From Distichodus sexfasciatus (lineage: Eukaryota; Chordata; Actinopteri; Characiformes; Distichodontidae): a stretch of DNA of 64,000 nt. Positions within the stretch are counted from its first letter, which is position 1, and the number at the start of each line of letters is the position of its first letter. The stretch is taken from NCBI GenBank assembly GCA_032718565.1, contig JAVGVS010000045.1:1140668-1204667 (forward strand), written 5' to 3'. The position numbers and the translations under genes are program-made. The notes under the pieces are model-generated. The model saw only the letters and a program-made list of their open reading frames with translations, did not search any database and was not told the origin of the DNA. This document shows positions 11,640 through 21,391 of this stretch, one piece after another.

Positions 11640-12015
11640 TGCGCGGGAGACCAATCACGCACCGCGTTTCCACGCACGTCCGGCCTGACGTCAAAACACG
11701 TCACGTTTAAATCCCGAGTGAAGCTGAAAGCAGATGTTTCTGTTGCGCTCTCAACCGCCGTTTATTCACCACCACCAGCACCAGCAGCTCCCACTTCATC
11801 TCCAACCACAAACACATCACTAAACTGCTCATCTTCTTTACTCACATCTTCTCTCCGAGCTGAGGAGCCTGGACTTTACAGAAGAGACTTTATTTCGGAA
11901 TCACACGGACATCATTATCATCAACATCAACATCAACAACTACTACTACAGGAGAATATAACAAACTACAACTACTACTACTATTGGAGTTGGGCTCAGG
12001 GGTTTGTTCATCAAA
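11640..12015 (+). promoter_or_regulatory. arl5c: arl5c promoter and 5' untranslated region
   Basis: A CpG-rich patch starts near 11560 in otherwise AT-rich DNA. It contains a CCAAT box (11651-11655), a full palindromic cAMP response element TGACGTCA (11686-11693), a second CRE half-like site ACGTCACG just after, and a TATA-like TTTAAAT (11706-11712). The long ORF running through this region is in another frame from the arl5c ATG. The transcription start is inferred to be about 11730-11760. Confidence 0.55.
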
Positions 12016-12061
12016 ATGGGATTATTGTTTGGCAAACTGATGACAGTGTTCGGAGACAGAG
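12016..12061 (+). CDS. arl5c: arl5c exon 1
   Basis: Starts ATG GGA (Met-Gly, the myristoylation signal of ARF-like proteins), reads MGLLFGKLMTVFGDR and ends one base into a codon at a GTAAGA donor. Confidence 0.88.
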
Positions 12062-12299
12062 GTAAGATATTAAATCTTCCTTATTTATAACTATTACATA
12101 AATATATTTTTTGAATAGAATAGAATATCTTTATTTTCTTGCAATACACACAAATATACAATGCAACGAGAGGAGGTTCACAACTCTGAAAGATACCTTG
12201 TGTGTGTGTATATATACACATATACGGTACATATACATTTTCTGTCTGATTTAGTTGTTATTGTGCCTTTGAGAGCCAGAATGTGCCCTTAGATTTCAA

Positions 12300-12360
12300 A
12301 GTCAAAGTAAACTTTATTGTCATCTCAGTTATATACAAATATACAGAGAGACGAGCCAAT
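12300..12360. repeat. dispersed-repeat fragment (CAAAGTAAACTTTATTGTC type)
   Basis: Short fragment reading CAAAGTCAAAGTAAACTTTA, then TTGTCATCTCAG. This is a common fish retrotransposon 3'-end motif; it directly precedes the Tc1-like element. Confidence 0.45.
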
Positions 12361-12396
12361 GTCGCTCCACTTTCTACAGATATGCATATAAACATA

Positions 12397-12947
12397 CAGT
12401 ACTGTGCAAAAGTTTTAGGCAGGTGTGAAAAAATGCTGTAAACAAAGAATACTTTCAAAAATGGAAGTGTTAATCATTTATTTTCATCACTCAACTAAAT
12501 GCAGTGAATGAACAAAAGAGAAATCTAAATCAAATCAATATTTTGTGTGACCACCCTTTGCCTTCAAAACAGCATCAATTCTTCTAGGTACACATACACA
12601 CAGTTTTTGAAGGAACTCGGCTGGTAGGTTGTTCCAACATCTTGGAGAACTAACCACAGATCTATAATCCTATAATCCTACAAAATAATATAATGACTAC
12701 AAAATAATATAATGACGATAATCCTACAAAATCCCTGACTTTGTGGAAGTGTACCTATAAGAATTGATGCTGGTTTGAAGGCAAAAGGTAGTAACACCAA
12801 ATATTGATTTGATTTAGATTTTTCTTTTATTCACTCACTTTGCATTTTGTAAATTGATAAAAATAAACAATCATTATTTATATTTCTGAAAGCATTCTTT
12901 GTTTACAGCATTTTTTCTCACCTGCCTGAAACTTTTGCACAGTACTG
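12397..12947. mobile_element. non-autonomous Tc1/mariner-like element with TA target duplication
   Basis: The left end CAGTACTGTGCAAAAGTTTT is matched by AAAACTTTTGCACAGTACTG-like sequence at the right end. A TA dinucleotide flanks each side (12395-12396 and 12948-12949), which is the Tc1/mariner signature. The inverted arms extend inward for roughly 200 bases (for example TTTGCCTTCAAAACAGCATC against GGTTTGAAGGCAAA). At 551 bases it lacks a transposase gene. It lies in arl5c intron 1. Confidence 0.85.
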
Positions 12948-13534
12948 TACATATATAAATAAAACATGAAGTAAAGAAATTTTGTTACATCAGAAATTCA
13001 ATCATATGTGTAAATGTTGCAACAGCAATCAAGTGGAGAAAAGCTACAATTTTAATATTGAAATGTCTTTTTGCATTAATTGTGTGTAAGATCTGCAGCA
13101 GTTAAATCTGAATATTATAAACAGATAATCTATTAATATTTATTTATATGCATATATGAAAATCTATATGAAGGAATACATTAGATCTTTTCCCAATCTT
13201 TTCAGTAAGCTGATCTTTGTTCTACTACAACTGAGATGGCGAGTTTGATTATACAGAACTAAGATATGGGTATGAGATGTTCTGTACTGGCTACAGGTGT
13301 CTGAGAGATAAGGCCGTGATCACTTGCATAAATTCCTCCACTGTCAGAGGGTTGAAAGTGCAAAGTTACAACTTCGTTCTGTTTCATAATTATGCTGAAT
13401 CAGTAACTCAAGTAGTGATAACATGTTATATATTTTCTGTCTGCATATTCTGTCAGATACACAGGTTACCAGATCAGTGTGTGTATTTGTTGATTTTTAT
13501 GCACGCATATAATATTTTCTCTCCTCTCTTCCAG

Positions 13535-13595
13535 AACATAAAGTGATCATTGTTGGTTTGGACAATGCAGGGAAAACCACAATCCTCTACCAGTT
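13535..13595 (+). CDS. arl5c: arl5c exon 2 (P-loop)
   Basis: Acceptor CTTCCAG, donor GTAAGTG. Encodes (E)HKVIIVGLDNAGKTTILYQ(F), containing the G1 nucleotide-binding loop. 61 bases, intact. Confidence 0.9.
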
Positions 13596-13980
13596 GTAAG
13601 TGTCTTGCTCTTATGAACAAATATATTGAAGCCTCAAGAGATAGAAAAGAAGCAAATTTTTCACCCCACCTAAAGCTTTATTTTGGTTCATATGGTTTTT
13701 TAAAGAGAAACTGGCTAGTATTATGTATTGGATATAATTGTGTAATTACATGAGTAATTACCAACAATCAGCACTATTCGTGTTGGTCTAGAGATAGACA
13801 AACATATTTTTTTGCAGTGACATGGCAGCATGGGTCACAGATTTCAAAGGCAAATTCTACTCACACAAAGATTATTTAGCGTTGAGTTCTAAACCGGCAA
13901 GAGCAATCTGCATTTTTTGAAAAATGCTGAAGGTATAAATGACTCTAGCTATAGCACCACCTGCTGGACTAAACTGATTA

Positions 13981-13988
13981 TATATATA

Positions 13989-14074
<86 letters not shown>
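13981..14074. repeat. (TA)n microsatellite
   Basis: An almost pure TA run broken once by TATGATGTA near 13990. ORFs rich in Tyr-Ile here are artefacts. Confidence 0.9.
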
Positions 14075-14077
<3 letters not shown>

Positions 14078-14085
14078 GTTGATTC

Positions 14086-14290
14086 AAGAGATTCAAGATT
14101 CAAGATTCTTTATTTGTCACGCGGCAAGTTATATACAGGTACAACATGCAGTGAAATGTATCCTGATCCGCTTTTTTAACTGTGCACAGACAAGGAAACA
14201 ATAGACACAATACAATACAAACTTACAAATATGAGACTGACTTAAATAAGGAGGTTAGCAACAGGACGAAAAAAACCTATAATATACAAT
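14086..14290. repeat. retroelement 3'-end fragment (GATTCAAGATTCTTTATTTGTCAC type)
   Basis: Begins with tandem GATTCAA units, then CTTTATTTGTCACGCGG and CAACATGCAGTGAAATG, a motif common at the ends of dispersed repeats in fish. The same start recurs at 1977 and 27160. The following DNA to about 14650 is AT-rich and may belong to it. Confidence 0.5.
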
Positions 14291-14678
14291 ATGAACATGT
14301 TACATGTGCAATATAAAAGGCTTCCAGCAAGTTTGAACCTGAGATTGCAAACAGCTAAGACAGAACAGGTGCAATGAAATGATTTCTTTAAAGTGCCAAT
14401 ATATATATATACGTATAGTATACAGTATAATAGTAACAGTGTTATAATACAATAGACTAAAAGACTAAAGAGAAGAAAAGAAAGAAAAGAAAAGTGCAAA
14501 TGTACTGCAGAGAACACCTGCAATGTAAACAAGTTATATTGAGCGAATGCAGATGATTTGTGCAAGAATGTAATGAGTGGGCAATGTTCATGTTAAGGCT
14601 GAATGAAAACATTACACATCTACTGCTTCTTTTGCAATTATTGAACATTCATGATGTAATTCTTGCTTTCCCCTGCAG

Positions 14679-14821
14679 TTTGACTAAAGAAGCCGCCCAA
14701 GCTCCTCTCCTACTATTGGCAGCAATGTAGAGGAGATCTCCTAAGAAAACACGCCTCATTGTTTGGGACATGGGGGTCAGGAGACTAGGACACCTGGAGC
14801 AATTACTACTGCAGCACAGAG
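14679..14821 (+). pseudogene. arl5c: arl5c exon 3, disrupted (switch I and switch II)
   Basis: Acceptor CCCTGCAG, then L-T-K-E-A-A-Q-A-P in the correct frame. Then a 2-base gain (CT within CTCTCC near 14705) puts the sequence matching PTIGSNVEEI in another frame, and the original frame meets TAG at 14728-14730. A 2-base loss follows, so KKTRLIVWDMG is back in frame. One G is missing from the run coding GGQE (14772-14776), with further 1-2 base losses before the sequence matching WSNYYCSTE. Net length is 143 where 148 fits the phases. The donor GTGTGG is weak. Both switch regions, needed for GTP-dependent conformational change, are destroyed in the single reading frame. Confidence 0.8.
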
Positions 14822-14848
14822 GTGTGGTATATATATGTTCCGTAAAAG

Positions 14849-14851
<3 letters not shown>

Positions 14852-14879
<28 letters not shown>

Positions 14880-14907
14880 AGGAATAGAATAGAATAGAAT
14901 AGAATAG
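14852..14907. repeat. (GA)n followed by (AATAG)n tandem repeat
   Basis: A GA run at about 14850-14872 followed by five or six AATAG units up to 14907, directly beside the SINE. Confidence 0.85.
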
Positions 14908-14908
14908 A

Positions 14909-15123
14909 AGCAGCGTGTAAAGTAATGGTTAGGAGTTGGCCCTGTGATCAGAGGGTCATCGGTTCAAGTCCCAGACCGGTAAAGGTACCACTGAGGTACT
15001 CATGAGCAAGGTACCGTCCCCAGGCACTGTTCCACTTCACGATGAGGCAAAAACATAAAATCACATTTGGTTCTGGTGCTCTGTGTGCTGTGCTGTTTTC
15101 TCACACGACAAATTATCACTCAC
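14909..15123 (+). repeat. SINE family A, sense copy
   Basis: Head GCAGCGTGTAAAGTAATGG, B box GGTTCAAGTCCC (about 14962), body ACCACTGAGGTACTCATGAG, tail TTGGTTCTGGTGC to AATTATCACTCAC. Lies in arl5c intron 3. Confidence 0.8.
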
Positions 15124-15304
15124 TAGAATAGAACTGAGTCAATATTTGAATATTAGCACAGACATTTTGGTTACGATAGAAATTCTATATTATTTTATTC
15201 TGCTCTGTTTACAGAGTCTTTATTTACGTTGATTTGAACCGTGACATTTGGTTTTGCGCTTTTTAATTGTGCTGAATGACACATTAATAATTAATTATGA
15301 CCAA

Positions 15305-15428
15305 TGAGGCAGTTGGCAGTGTAAGGTTAGGGAGTTGACCCTGTGATTGGAGGGTTGCCGGTTCAAATCCCGGATGGGTAAAGGTACTGCTAAGATACTC
15401 CAAAGCAAAGTACCGTCCCCAAGCATTG
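15305..15428 (+). repeat. SINE family A, 3'-truncated copy
   Basis: Head GAGGCAGTTGGCAGTGTAAG with B box GGTTCAAATCCC, ending after CCCCAAGCA. A GTCA tandem (15440-15460) follows. Confidence 0.75.
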
Positions 15429-15429
15429 A

Positions 15430-16560
15430 TTTATTAATTAGTCAGTCAGTCAGTCAGTCAGACTTTATTTATAAAGCACTTTAAAGCAAATGCTGTTGGG
15501 CAAATTGCTGTACACTAAAAAACAACAAAAAGATAAAAAGATAATAAAACACTAAGACAATAAAAGCAATAAAAACAGTAAAAAGCCAAAATCTCAAAAA
15601 GGGGTTTAAAATCCAAAATGAACAAATGAGTTTTAACTTAAAAACCTGAAGTGAATTGTTCTGCCTGATGTGGAAAGGCAAGTGGTTCCACATAATTAGT
15701 GAAGCAAATACCTAAACACATCGTAGAAAGCAGTTTTAGAGGAAGGTGGAAAGCACTGAGACCACTATAACCACTTGTAAAGGACCAGCCTCAGAGGGCA
15801 CACCACAGAAAATAAACTGTGACCTGTTTTCCAAATCAGACCATCACATTTGAGGCTTGCATTAAAAAGATTAACAGTTTGTTCCTACGTATTAAAAAAT
15901 ATTGTTTTCACAATAGAGAATGGATTTAAAATGTCCATCTATAATGCAAATAGGAATGGAATCGACATAACTTTGTACTCACAAAGGAAATTTTACTCTA
16001 ACATTGTGGTGTAAAAAGAGCTTCAGAACCTTCTGACTAACCTAAATCTAAAGCCAAGACGATGAATTCTGATTTCAAAGTCAGTGTTATAAAACATTAT
16101 ACAGTGAGAAAAGGATCTCATCTAAATGTGAAAGGCCGAGTTACTGTGCAAGGGAAAGAGAAGAGATTAAGTGTCAGATGATGCCTGTTTGTCACAGACT
16201 TCAACACGCACAGAAACCGGATGTTCATATGTGTATTCGAAGAGCAGCGAAGCGCGTTAAGCAACTTCCTCTGCTTCCACCTTCTGACACAAATTCACTT
16301 TGTTGCATGAAGTGAAGCGCTCATGACTTCCTTCCTTTTAACATACTTTGAAATGAATAACCTCCTGAAGGTCTGAGGCCAAAATGTTCTGTCAAAATTC
16401 CAGCTTGTGTACTTTTGTGGTTTAGAGGGCAGACAGTAGCCTACGTAATTTGGTGTATCGTTCCATATTAAGTTGGACGCCCTGTATAAAGGGTTATAAA
16501 TCATTTATAATCAGGTTGTTAATGAGATTTTCGATCATTAATATGCATAAACAAGTTATA
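15430..16560. other. arl5c intron 3 sequence without recognised exon
   Basis: Begins with a TCAG/GTCA tandem and CTTTATTTATAAAGCACTTT, a motif of fish dispersed repeats. The rest is unremarkable AT-rich intron. Confidence 0.45.
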
Positions 16561-16762
16561 ACAGTTGTGCTACATTGATGCAGGATCACTATTTGGCAGG
16601 ATCTCAGCTCTCACTAGTGTCTCAGCTTATCTCGTCTCAGGCAGAATGTTTAAGTGTCGACTTCATCAACTGTTTGTTAACATGTTATTACCATTAAAAC
16701 ACCAGTAGATTTACGCTTGGGTGCCAGTGTTCTTCATTATTAGCTGATGTTGATGTGTAGAT

Positions 16763-16855
16763 GAGGTACCGGTTCAAACCGGTACCGGTACCGGTTCATC
16801 TCCCCAGGTATTGCCCACATTAGTTGCTCACTGCTCCTTCACAGATGGGTCAAAA
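16763..16855 (+). repeat. SINE family A fragment with GGTACCGGT palindromes
   Basis: Three overlapping GGTACCGGTT-like palindromic units at 16765-16796 replace the normal head. They are followed by the family A body from CCCCAGGTATTGC to ACAGATGGGTCAAA. Confidence 0.6.
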
Positions 16856-16865
16856 TCAGAACTCT

Positions 16866-17157
16866 GGGTCAGTTTGTAGTGTAACGGTTAGATAGTTGGC
16901 CCCATGATCAGTGGGTCGCTGGTTCAAATCCTGGACCAGTAAAAGGTACCACTGAGATACTCATGAGCAAGGTACCGCTATAACATGTTTAATGTAAGAT
17001 CGGATGGTCTGTTACCAAACACTGCTCCCCGGGCTCTGTCCATGTCAGCTGCCCACCTCTCCTTCACAGATGGGTCAAATGCAGAGGTCACAGTTGGTTG
17101 TGGTGCACTGTGTGCTGTGGTGTGTTCACAATGACAAATAATCACTCACTTTGACTT
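16866..17157 (+). repeat. SINE family A, full-length sense copy with internal insertion
   Basis: Head GGGTCAGTTTGTAGTGTAAC, B box GGTTCAAATCC, tail GTGTTCACAATGACAAATAA. A 40-base segment (about 16980-17020) not found in the other copies interrupts CAAGGTACCG...CACTGCTCC. Confidence 0.8.
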
Positions 17158-17216
17158 CAATATTTTAGAGGTTGTGACAGGGTTCGTAACCCACTCTCTG
17201 TCTCTTTCTCTCACAG

Positions 17217-17300
17217 ATTGTTATTCTGGTGGTTGATAGCACAGACCGAGAGCGTTTGACCATAACTAAAGAAGAGCTTCATCGGATGCTTGCACACGAG
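17217..17300 (+). CDS. arl5c: arl5c exon 4
   Basis: Acceptor TCTCACAG, donor GTGAGT. Twenty-eight codons in phase 0 from IVILVVDSTDRERL to HRMLAHE, the strand and helix following switch II. No indels. Confidence 0.92.
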
Positions 17301-17420
17301 GTGAGTTCTAACCCAGCTGCAGTCTTTGGTGGCGTTGCTGAAATATAAAAGAGGTCACCAATCCACTAATATCAATTCTAAACTTAATTTTCTCTCTCTG
17401 CTTGGTGCTCCCTGGTTCAG

Positions 17421-17572
17421 GACCTTCAAAATGCCTCAGTGCTGGTTTTGGCCAATAAACAGGACATGAAGAACAGCATGTCAGCAGCTGAAATCTCCCA
17501 GAGTCTGACCCTCAGCTCCCTCACGGCACGCTCGTGGCACGTCCAGGCCTGCTGCGCGCTCACTGGAGAGGG
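17421..17572 (+). CDS. arl5c: arl5c exon 5 (NKQD)
   Basis: Acceptor TGGTTCAG, donor GTGAGTG. Encodes DLQNASVLVLANKQDMKNSM through WHVQACCALTGEG, with the G4 motif NKQD and the G5-like CCAL. 152 bases, intact, with codon choice richer in GC than its flanks. Confidence 0.93.
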
Positions 17573-17654
17573 GTGAGTGTTTGTGTGTGTGTGTGTAAAT
17601 CTCAAGTTTCATCACAATACCGTGTTGCATCAATTCAATAGACAACTATTCGAC

Positions 17655-17812
17655 GTTCGCCGATAATTGCAGAGACGGTCTCTCTGGCGCAACTTGGGGT
17701 TGAGGGTCATGCTCAGGAGCCCAGTGGTGGGAGTGCTAGAAGTGGGATTTAAACCCAAAACCTGTTGGCCCAGAGCCAAGTATCCAAACATTAGACCACC
17801 ACCCCCTTTCTA
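17655..17812 (-). repeat. tRNA-derived SINE (family B), antisense copy
   Basis: Runs from GACGGTCTCTCTGGCGCAAC to CATTAGACCACCACCCC. Antisense, the head is a tRNA-like segment (TGGTCTAATG...GGTTTAAATCCC). It matches the body of the copy at 20230. Confidence 0.65.
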
Positions 17813-17914
17813 AGGAGTCTAACGATTTGTTGGTTTAATTATTACCAGAGGTACAGATTTATGTTTTTTGAACCCACAACCTCTTGGTCTAGAAGTGAGC
17901 ATCCTAACCACTAG

Positions 17915-18120
17915 GGCAGTTAGTAGTGTAAGGGTTAGCGCGTTTGCACCATGATCAGAAGGTTGCACTGGACCTGTTAAGTTACCACTGAGGTCCTCAT
18001 GAGCAAGGTACCGTCCCAAAGCACTGCTCAAGATCCGTCCCTAAGATCTGTCAAATGCAGAGGTCACATTTGGTTGTGTTGTGCTGTGGTGTGTTCACAT
18101 TGACGCATAATCACTTTCAC
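17915..18120 (+). repeat. SINE family A, sense copy
   Basis: Head GGGCAGTTAGTAGTGTAAGG, then an abbreviated B-box region (GGTTGCACTGGACC) and the usual tail CACATTTGGTTGTG to GACGCATAATCAC. Confidence 0.75.
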
Positions 18121-18565
18121 CTGAGCTCAACCAGGCATTTTAATGAGAAAGAATCTCTACTGATAAAAGTAGGGCTCCTGCTTGAAAAATAGGGACGTTA
18201 CAATATGTCTGGATGATGTGTATATTTTAGATCAATGTTAGGAGCTAGTTGATCGTTGAATCGATAGATGGATGTATCGTTACGGCCCCTAATGAGTGTG
18301 TGTGTTTTGTTTGTGTTGTCTTGTTAATTGAGGAATCTTTCAATTGGTACTAAACGATGCAAACAATGCATTAGCTTGTATGCTAGAGTTGTTTCACATC
18401 CTTTTAAAACACGGTTTAGAGTGTATGTACATTCATGGCATTTTTAGCAGATGCTTTTATCCAGATTGATGTTTATTTCCTAATTTCTGCATTAAGGGAC
18501 ATGTTAAAGGACTTGGATAAATGTATAAAACGATAATTGACTTTGTTTTCTGCTCTCTTTTCTAG

Positions 18566-18614
18566 TTTACCAGCAAGCCTGGACTGGATGCGTTCGAGGG
18601 TCATTGCAAACTGA
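18566..18614 (+). CDS. arl5c: arl5c exon 6 (C-terminus)
   Basis: Acceptor TTTTCTAG; reads (G)LPASLDWMRSRVIAN then TGA at 18612-18614. Its length and position match the ARL5 C-terminus (LEWMMSR-type helix). Confidence 0.9.
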
Positions 18615-19215
18615 AATGGTTTATCAGAGTTCTGCAGAGACAGAGCCACCGTGCCAAGCCTACCTTCAATCGGGTCTAGCTCTCAGAGGCTCGACCCCCT
18701 ATCAGCGCAACAGACGGGAGGCAACACATGCTACATCCAGTCCTGCAGAGAGTCGATTGAAGCCTGGACATGTGTGTGTGTGTATGTGTGTGTGTGTGCG
18801 TATGCGCAAGTGACTCCGTTTTAGTGGTCCACGTTGTTTACACTGCGAAGAGACCGTGCTGACCGGAGCAGAGAATTCTGACCTGATGCACTGACTCTCA
18901 TCTGAGCCGTATCTTGCTGCCCAGTGATAACTACCCAAGTTCTTCCTCATTAGTAATAAAAGTCTCAGTCTAAGACCCACTCATTAAGGCAGGAGACGAG
19001 TCACATGGCTTTTGAGAGAAGTGCACACTCAGCCTTTAAGCTACTTAAGAATTACTTGAAGTATTAAAAATGAATGATTTCTATGTTTGATGGACATAAA
19101 TTTGACGAATGCATGCTAAAAATGAATCGAGTCGTGTATAAATCAAGCTGGCTTTTGAAGCTGGTGGTTACTTTGTTTTTATTTTTCTATAAATAAAGGT
19201 TTTAAAATATTCTTG
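18615..19215 (+). other. arl5c: arl5c 3' untranslated region
   Basis: Ends just after AATAAA at 19192-19197, in a TATAAATAAAGG context. A GT tract lies at 18772-18805. Confidence 0.7.
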
Positions 19216-19371
19216 GCTCTTTGGAAGTTAATTTGTATTTAAATTCAAAAGGGTTATTCAGGAATACTGTTAATGCTTTGCGGCTGACGCCACATGCATG
19301 TCCACACAGCAGCCGACATATTGAGTACCGGGCATATCGAGTACTGCGCTTGTGTCCAATGAAAATAAAGT

Positions 19372-19380
19372 ATCTGTCTG

Positions 19381-19424
<44 letters not shown>
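19372..19424. repeat. (TCTA)n microsatellite
   Basis: About twelve TCTA/TCTG units preceded by CCAATGAAAATAAAGTA, a common lead-in to this repeat in fish. Confidence 0.9.
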
Positions 19425-20229
19425 ACCACATCAGACACACAGCTTCTAATAATAAGCTGTTAAGCTGTTACCTGTCTGTCAATGAGAACCAACACGTCAC
19501 TGAATTTCAACAACTTAGTTATCAATAAATGTGCATATCAACGGTTATGAAGGAAGTAACTATTCTTTAAATAAAACTATTAATACCACAAATTAAACAG
19601 CAAACTTAAAATAAAATCTTAAAGTGTTGTGTTTACAGACGACAGCAGATAAGTTTAATACGTGTAAACAACTAAGCAGTTCGCTCGCGTGGAGGCTAGT
19701 TCACCCACCTCTAGTAATTCCAAAATTAGTTTACTCAAGACTAAACAGCCTTTACATCACTCTTACATCGCTCATCCCTCAGTTTACCCACCTAACCCTG
19801 CTCTACAATCTGACAAATGATTTAACTTAGCCTAGCCTACCCCTTTGCTGCACTGACAACAGCGAGATAGCGCTAGCAACTGTTTCTCAAAGTTGATCAA
19901 AAGAACACCACTTAGCTTTCCTTTAAGCAAAAAGCTTTTCTTCTCGTTGAGATGCCATATTTTACGTGACGGTGGGTTATGCACCTAGGTAGATGTTACT
20001 GTCGTGGAAAGAAAAGTCAGGTAGTTTGTCAGGGGATGTGAGTTGATGGAAAACGTCGGGGAGGGACTCAGTACAGATAGCATTCAATAATAGCAATCTT
20101 TTTGTTGTATCTCTTAAGTTCTTACAGGTAACGTTAGCTTGAGCATCCAGCTGTCAGCCTGGAGCAGGTTCTGTACTCACAATGGCGGCAACAAGGACAG
20201 ATGACTATGACGTCATCATATTCATAGGT
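19425..20229. other. intergenic, no gene seen
   Basis: Unremarkable unique-looking DNA between the TCTA tract and the first SINE of the tRNA cluster. No exon pattern recognised. Confidence 0.4.
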
Positions 20230-20425
20230 GTTGATGGCCTAGTGGTAGGACACTCGCCTTTGGACCAAGAGGTTGTGGATTTGAATCCGACCTCTGGCGT
20301 TACCAACATTGGGTCCCTGATCAAGACCCTTAACCCTAAGTTGGTCTCAGGGGAACTGTCCCTGAAATTAGGAAATGTAAGTCGCTCTGGATAAGAGTGT
20401 CTGCTAAATGCTGTAAATGTAAATG
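20230..20425 (+). repeat. tRNA-derived SINE (family B), near full-length sense copy
   Basis: The tRNA-like head GATGGCCTAGTGGTAGGACA carries the A box; the B box is GATTTGAATCC. The body is CTGATCAAGACCCTTAACCC. The tail, GTCGCTCTGGATAAGAGTGT then CTGCTAAATGCTGTAAATG, is a conserved SINE/LINE 3' tail of fish. Antisense relatives lie at 17655, 40181 and 43380. Confidence 0.8.
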
Positions 20426-20624
20426 ATGTCATCCGACTGATAAGCCTGATATTCCCAGTCCTCAATATGGCGGCAGCAAGAGTTTTGTGACGTCACTGTG
20501 AAAATATGGAAAGTAAGAATTAATTCTTACAGCACTGTTACTTTTTCAGCAACTTCAGCTTTGTGGTGTACACAGCAAAAATGAGCTTTGAGGCGTAAAT
20601 ATATCAATACAGGTAAAGAGTTTG

Positions 20625-20706
20625 CGACGAGGATGGGATTCGAACCCACGCGTGCAGAGCACAATGGATTAGCAGTCCATCGCCTTAACCACTCGGCCAC
20701 CTCGTC
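20625..20706 (-). tRNA. tRNA-Ser (anticodon GCU)
   Basis: 82 bases; reads GACGAGGTGGCCGAGTGGTT at the 5' end and CCCATCCTCGTCG at the 3' end, giving a fully paired 7-base acceptor stem. Anticodon loop CTGCTAA, long variable arm (TGTGCTCTGCA), T loop TTCGAAT. No T4 terminator in the first 20 bases downstream. Confidence 0.95.
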
Positions 20707-20856
20707 TGTACGAGACAGTCACCCTTCACATTAAAACTTGTGAGTACGGTGATCACACGCAGCCATGTAAAGAGCACAAACCTTGTTAGTAGCTGGTAAA
20801 ATATAACCTTTTTATATAAGAAGTTGGCAACCAAGTGTTTTACACTAAAGTAAGCA

Positions 20857-20926
20857 AAGGAGCACCCAGATTTGAACCAAGGACCTATTGGTCTGCAGTC
20901 AAATGCTTTACTACTGAGCAGATACA
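20857..20926 (-). pseudogene. decayed tRNA-Cys copy
   Basis: Antisense it keeps CTGCAGA and TTCAAAT, but the 5' end, D arm and acceptor stem are mutated (GTATCTGCTCAGTAGTAAAG). Confidence 0.75.
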
Positions 20927-21035
20927 AATACTGAAAATCTACTGATGCATTACTGAATTATCATTCAGTACGAATTACTGAAAATACAATAAATTGGAGT
21001 CTGGTTTGTATACAGAACAATAAGCAAAGTCTTTA

Positions 21036-21096
21036 TGACGAGGATGAGATTCAAGCCCATGCATGCAGAGCACAATGGATTAGCAGCCACCTCATC
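21036..21096 (-). pseudogene. decayed tRNA-Ser copy with internal deletion
   Basis: Antisense ends GATGAGGTGGCTG and CATCCTCGTCAT-like are kept, but about 20 bases of D and anticodon arm are missing. Confidence 0.7.
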
Positions 21097-21275
21097 TACC
21101 AATTAAGCAAAAAGTTTAGTAGATAATATACATATAAATATAAACTTTTAAAGTAGAACTACTGAAAATAACTTCTAGATTTCATTCAAGAATCCTGTTA
21201 GCAGCAGATAAAAACCTAGCCTTTTTTTTAAAGAAGTTAACTTCAGGGTGTATACAGAACAATAGATAAAAGCTT

Positions 21276-21319
21276 TACGACAAGGATGGAAGTTGAACCC
21301 ACATGTGCCAAGCACAATA
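21276..21319 (-). pseudogene. 3' fragment of a tRNA-Ser abutting a tRNA-Cys-like gene
   Basis: Contains GACAAGGATGG...TTGAACCCACATGTG, the antisense 3' half of tRNA-Ser, ending directly at the neighbouring Cys-type copy. Confidence 0.6.
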
Positions 21320-21391
21320 ATGGGGCACCCGGATTTGAACCAGGGACTTCTTGACCTACAGTCAAATGCTCTACCACTGAGCTATACCCCC
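21320..21391 (-). tRNA. Cys-type tRNA with anticodon GUA
   Basis: 72 bases with GGGGGTATAGCTCAGTGGTA start, D arm, T arm (CCTGG TTCAAAT CCGGG) and stems like the tRNA-Cys genes here. The anticodon loop reads CTGTAGG, so the anticodon is GUA (Tyr) instead of GCA. The last acceptor pair is G-A and position 37 is G. Either a decaying copy or an anticodon-switched tRNA; decay is more likely. Confidence 0.6.

Larger units (their letters stand above)
12016..18614 (+). pseudogene. arl5c: arl5c, ADP-ribosylation factor-like GTPase 5C, exon 3 disrupted
   Basis: Small GTPase of the ARF-like family, expected at the trans-Golgi and N-myristoylated on Gly2. Six exons: 12016-12061, 13535-13595, 14679-14821, 17217-17300, 17421-17572 and 18566-18614 (TGA). 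Exons 1, 2, 4, 5 and 6 join in phase and carry MGLLFGKL, the P-loop GLDNAGKTT, VVDSTDRERLTITKEELHRM, the guanine-specificity motif NKQD and CCALTGEG. With an intact exon 3 the protein would have about 179 residues, the usual length for ARL5. Exon 3 is five bases shorter than that requires and has an in-frame TAG, so the product as written stops in the switch I region. ARL5C rather than ARL5A or ARL5B is chosen because the gene sits beside cacnb1. Either a recently disabled gene or a local sequence error. Confidence 0.85.

Noticed and set aside
11442..12065. 207-codon ORF upstream of and across arl5c exon 1
   Set aside because: It is in a different frame from the arl5c ATG, crosses the promoter and 5' UTR, and its protein looks like random translation of GC-rich and CAC/ACA-rich DNA.
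13872..14204. Tyr-Ile repeat ORFs on both strands
   Set aside because: Pure translation of the (TA)n microsatellite.
20182..20394. 70-codon ORF in the tRNA cluster
   Set aside because: It is a translation through a family B SINE.
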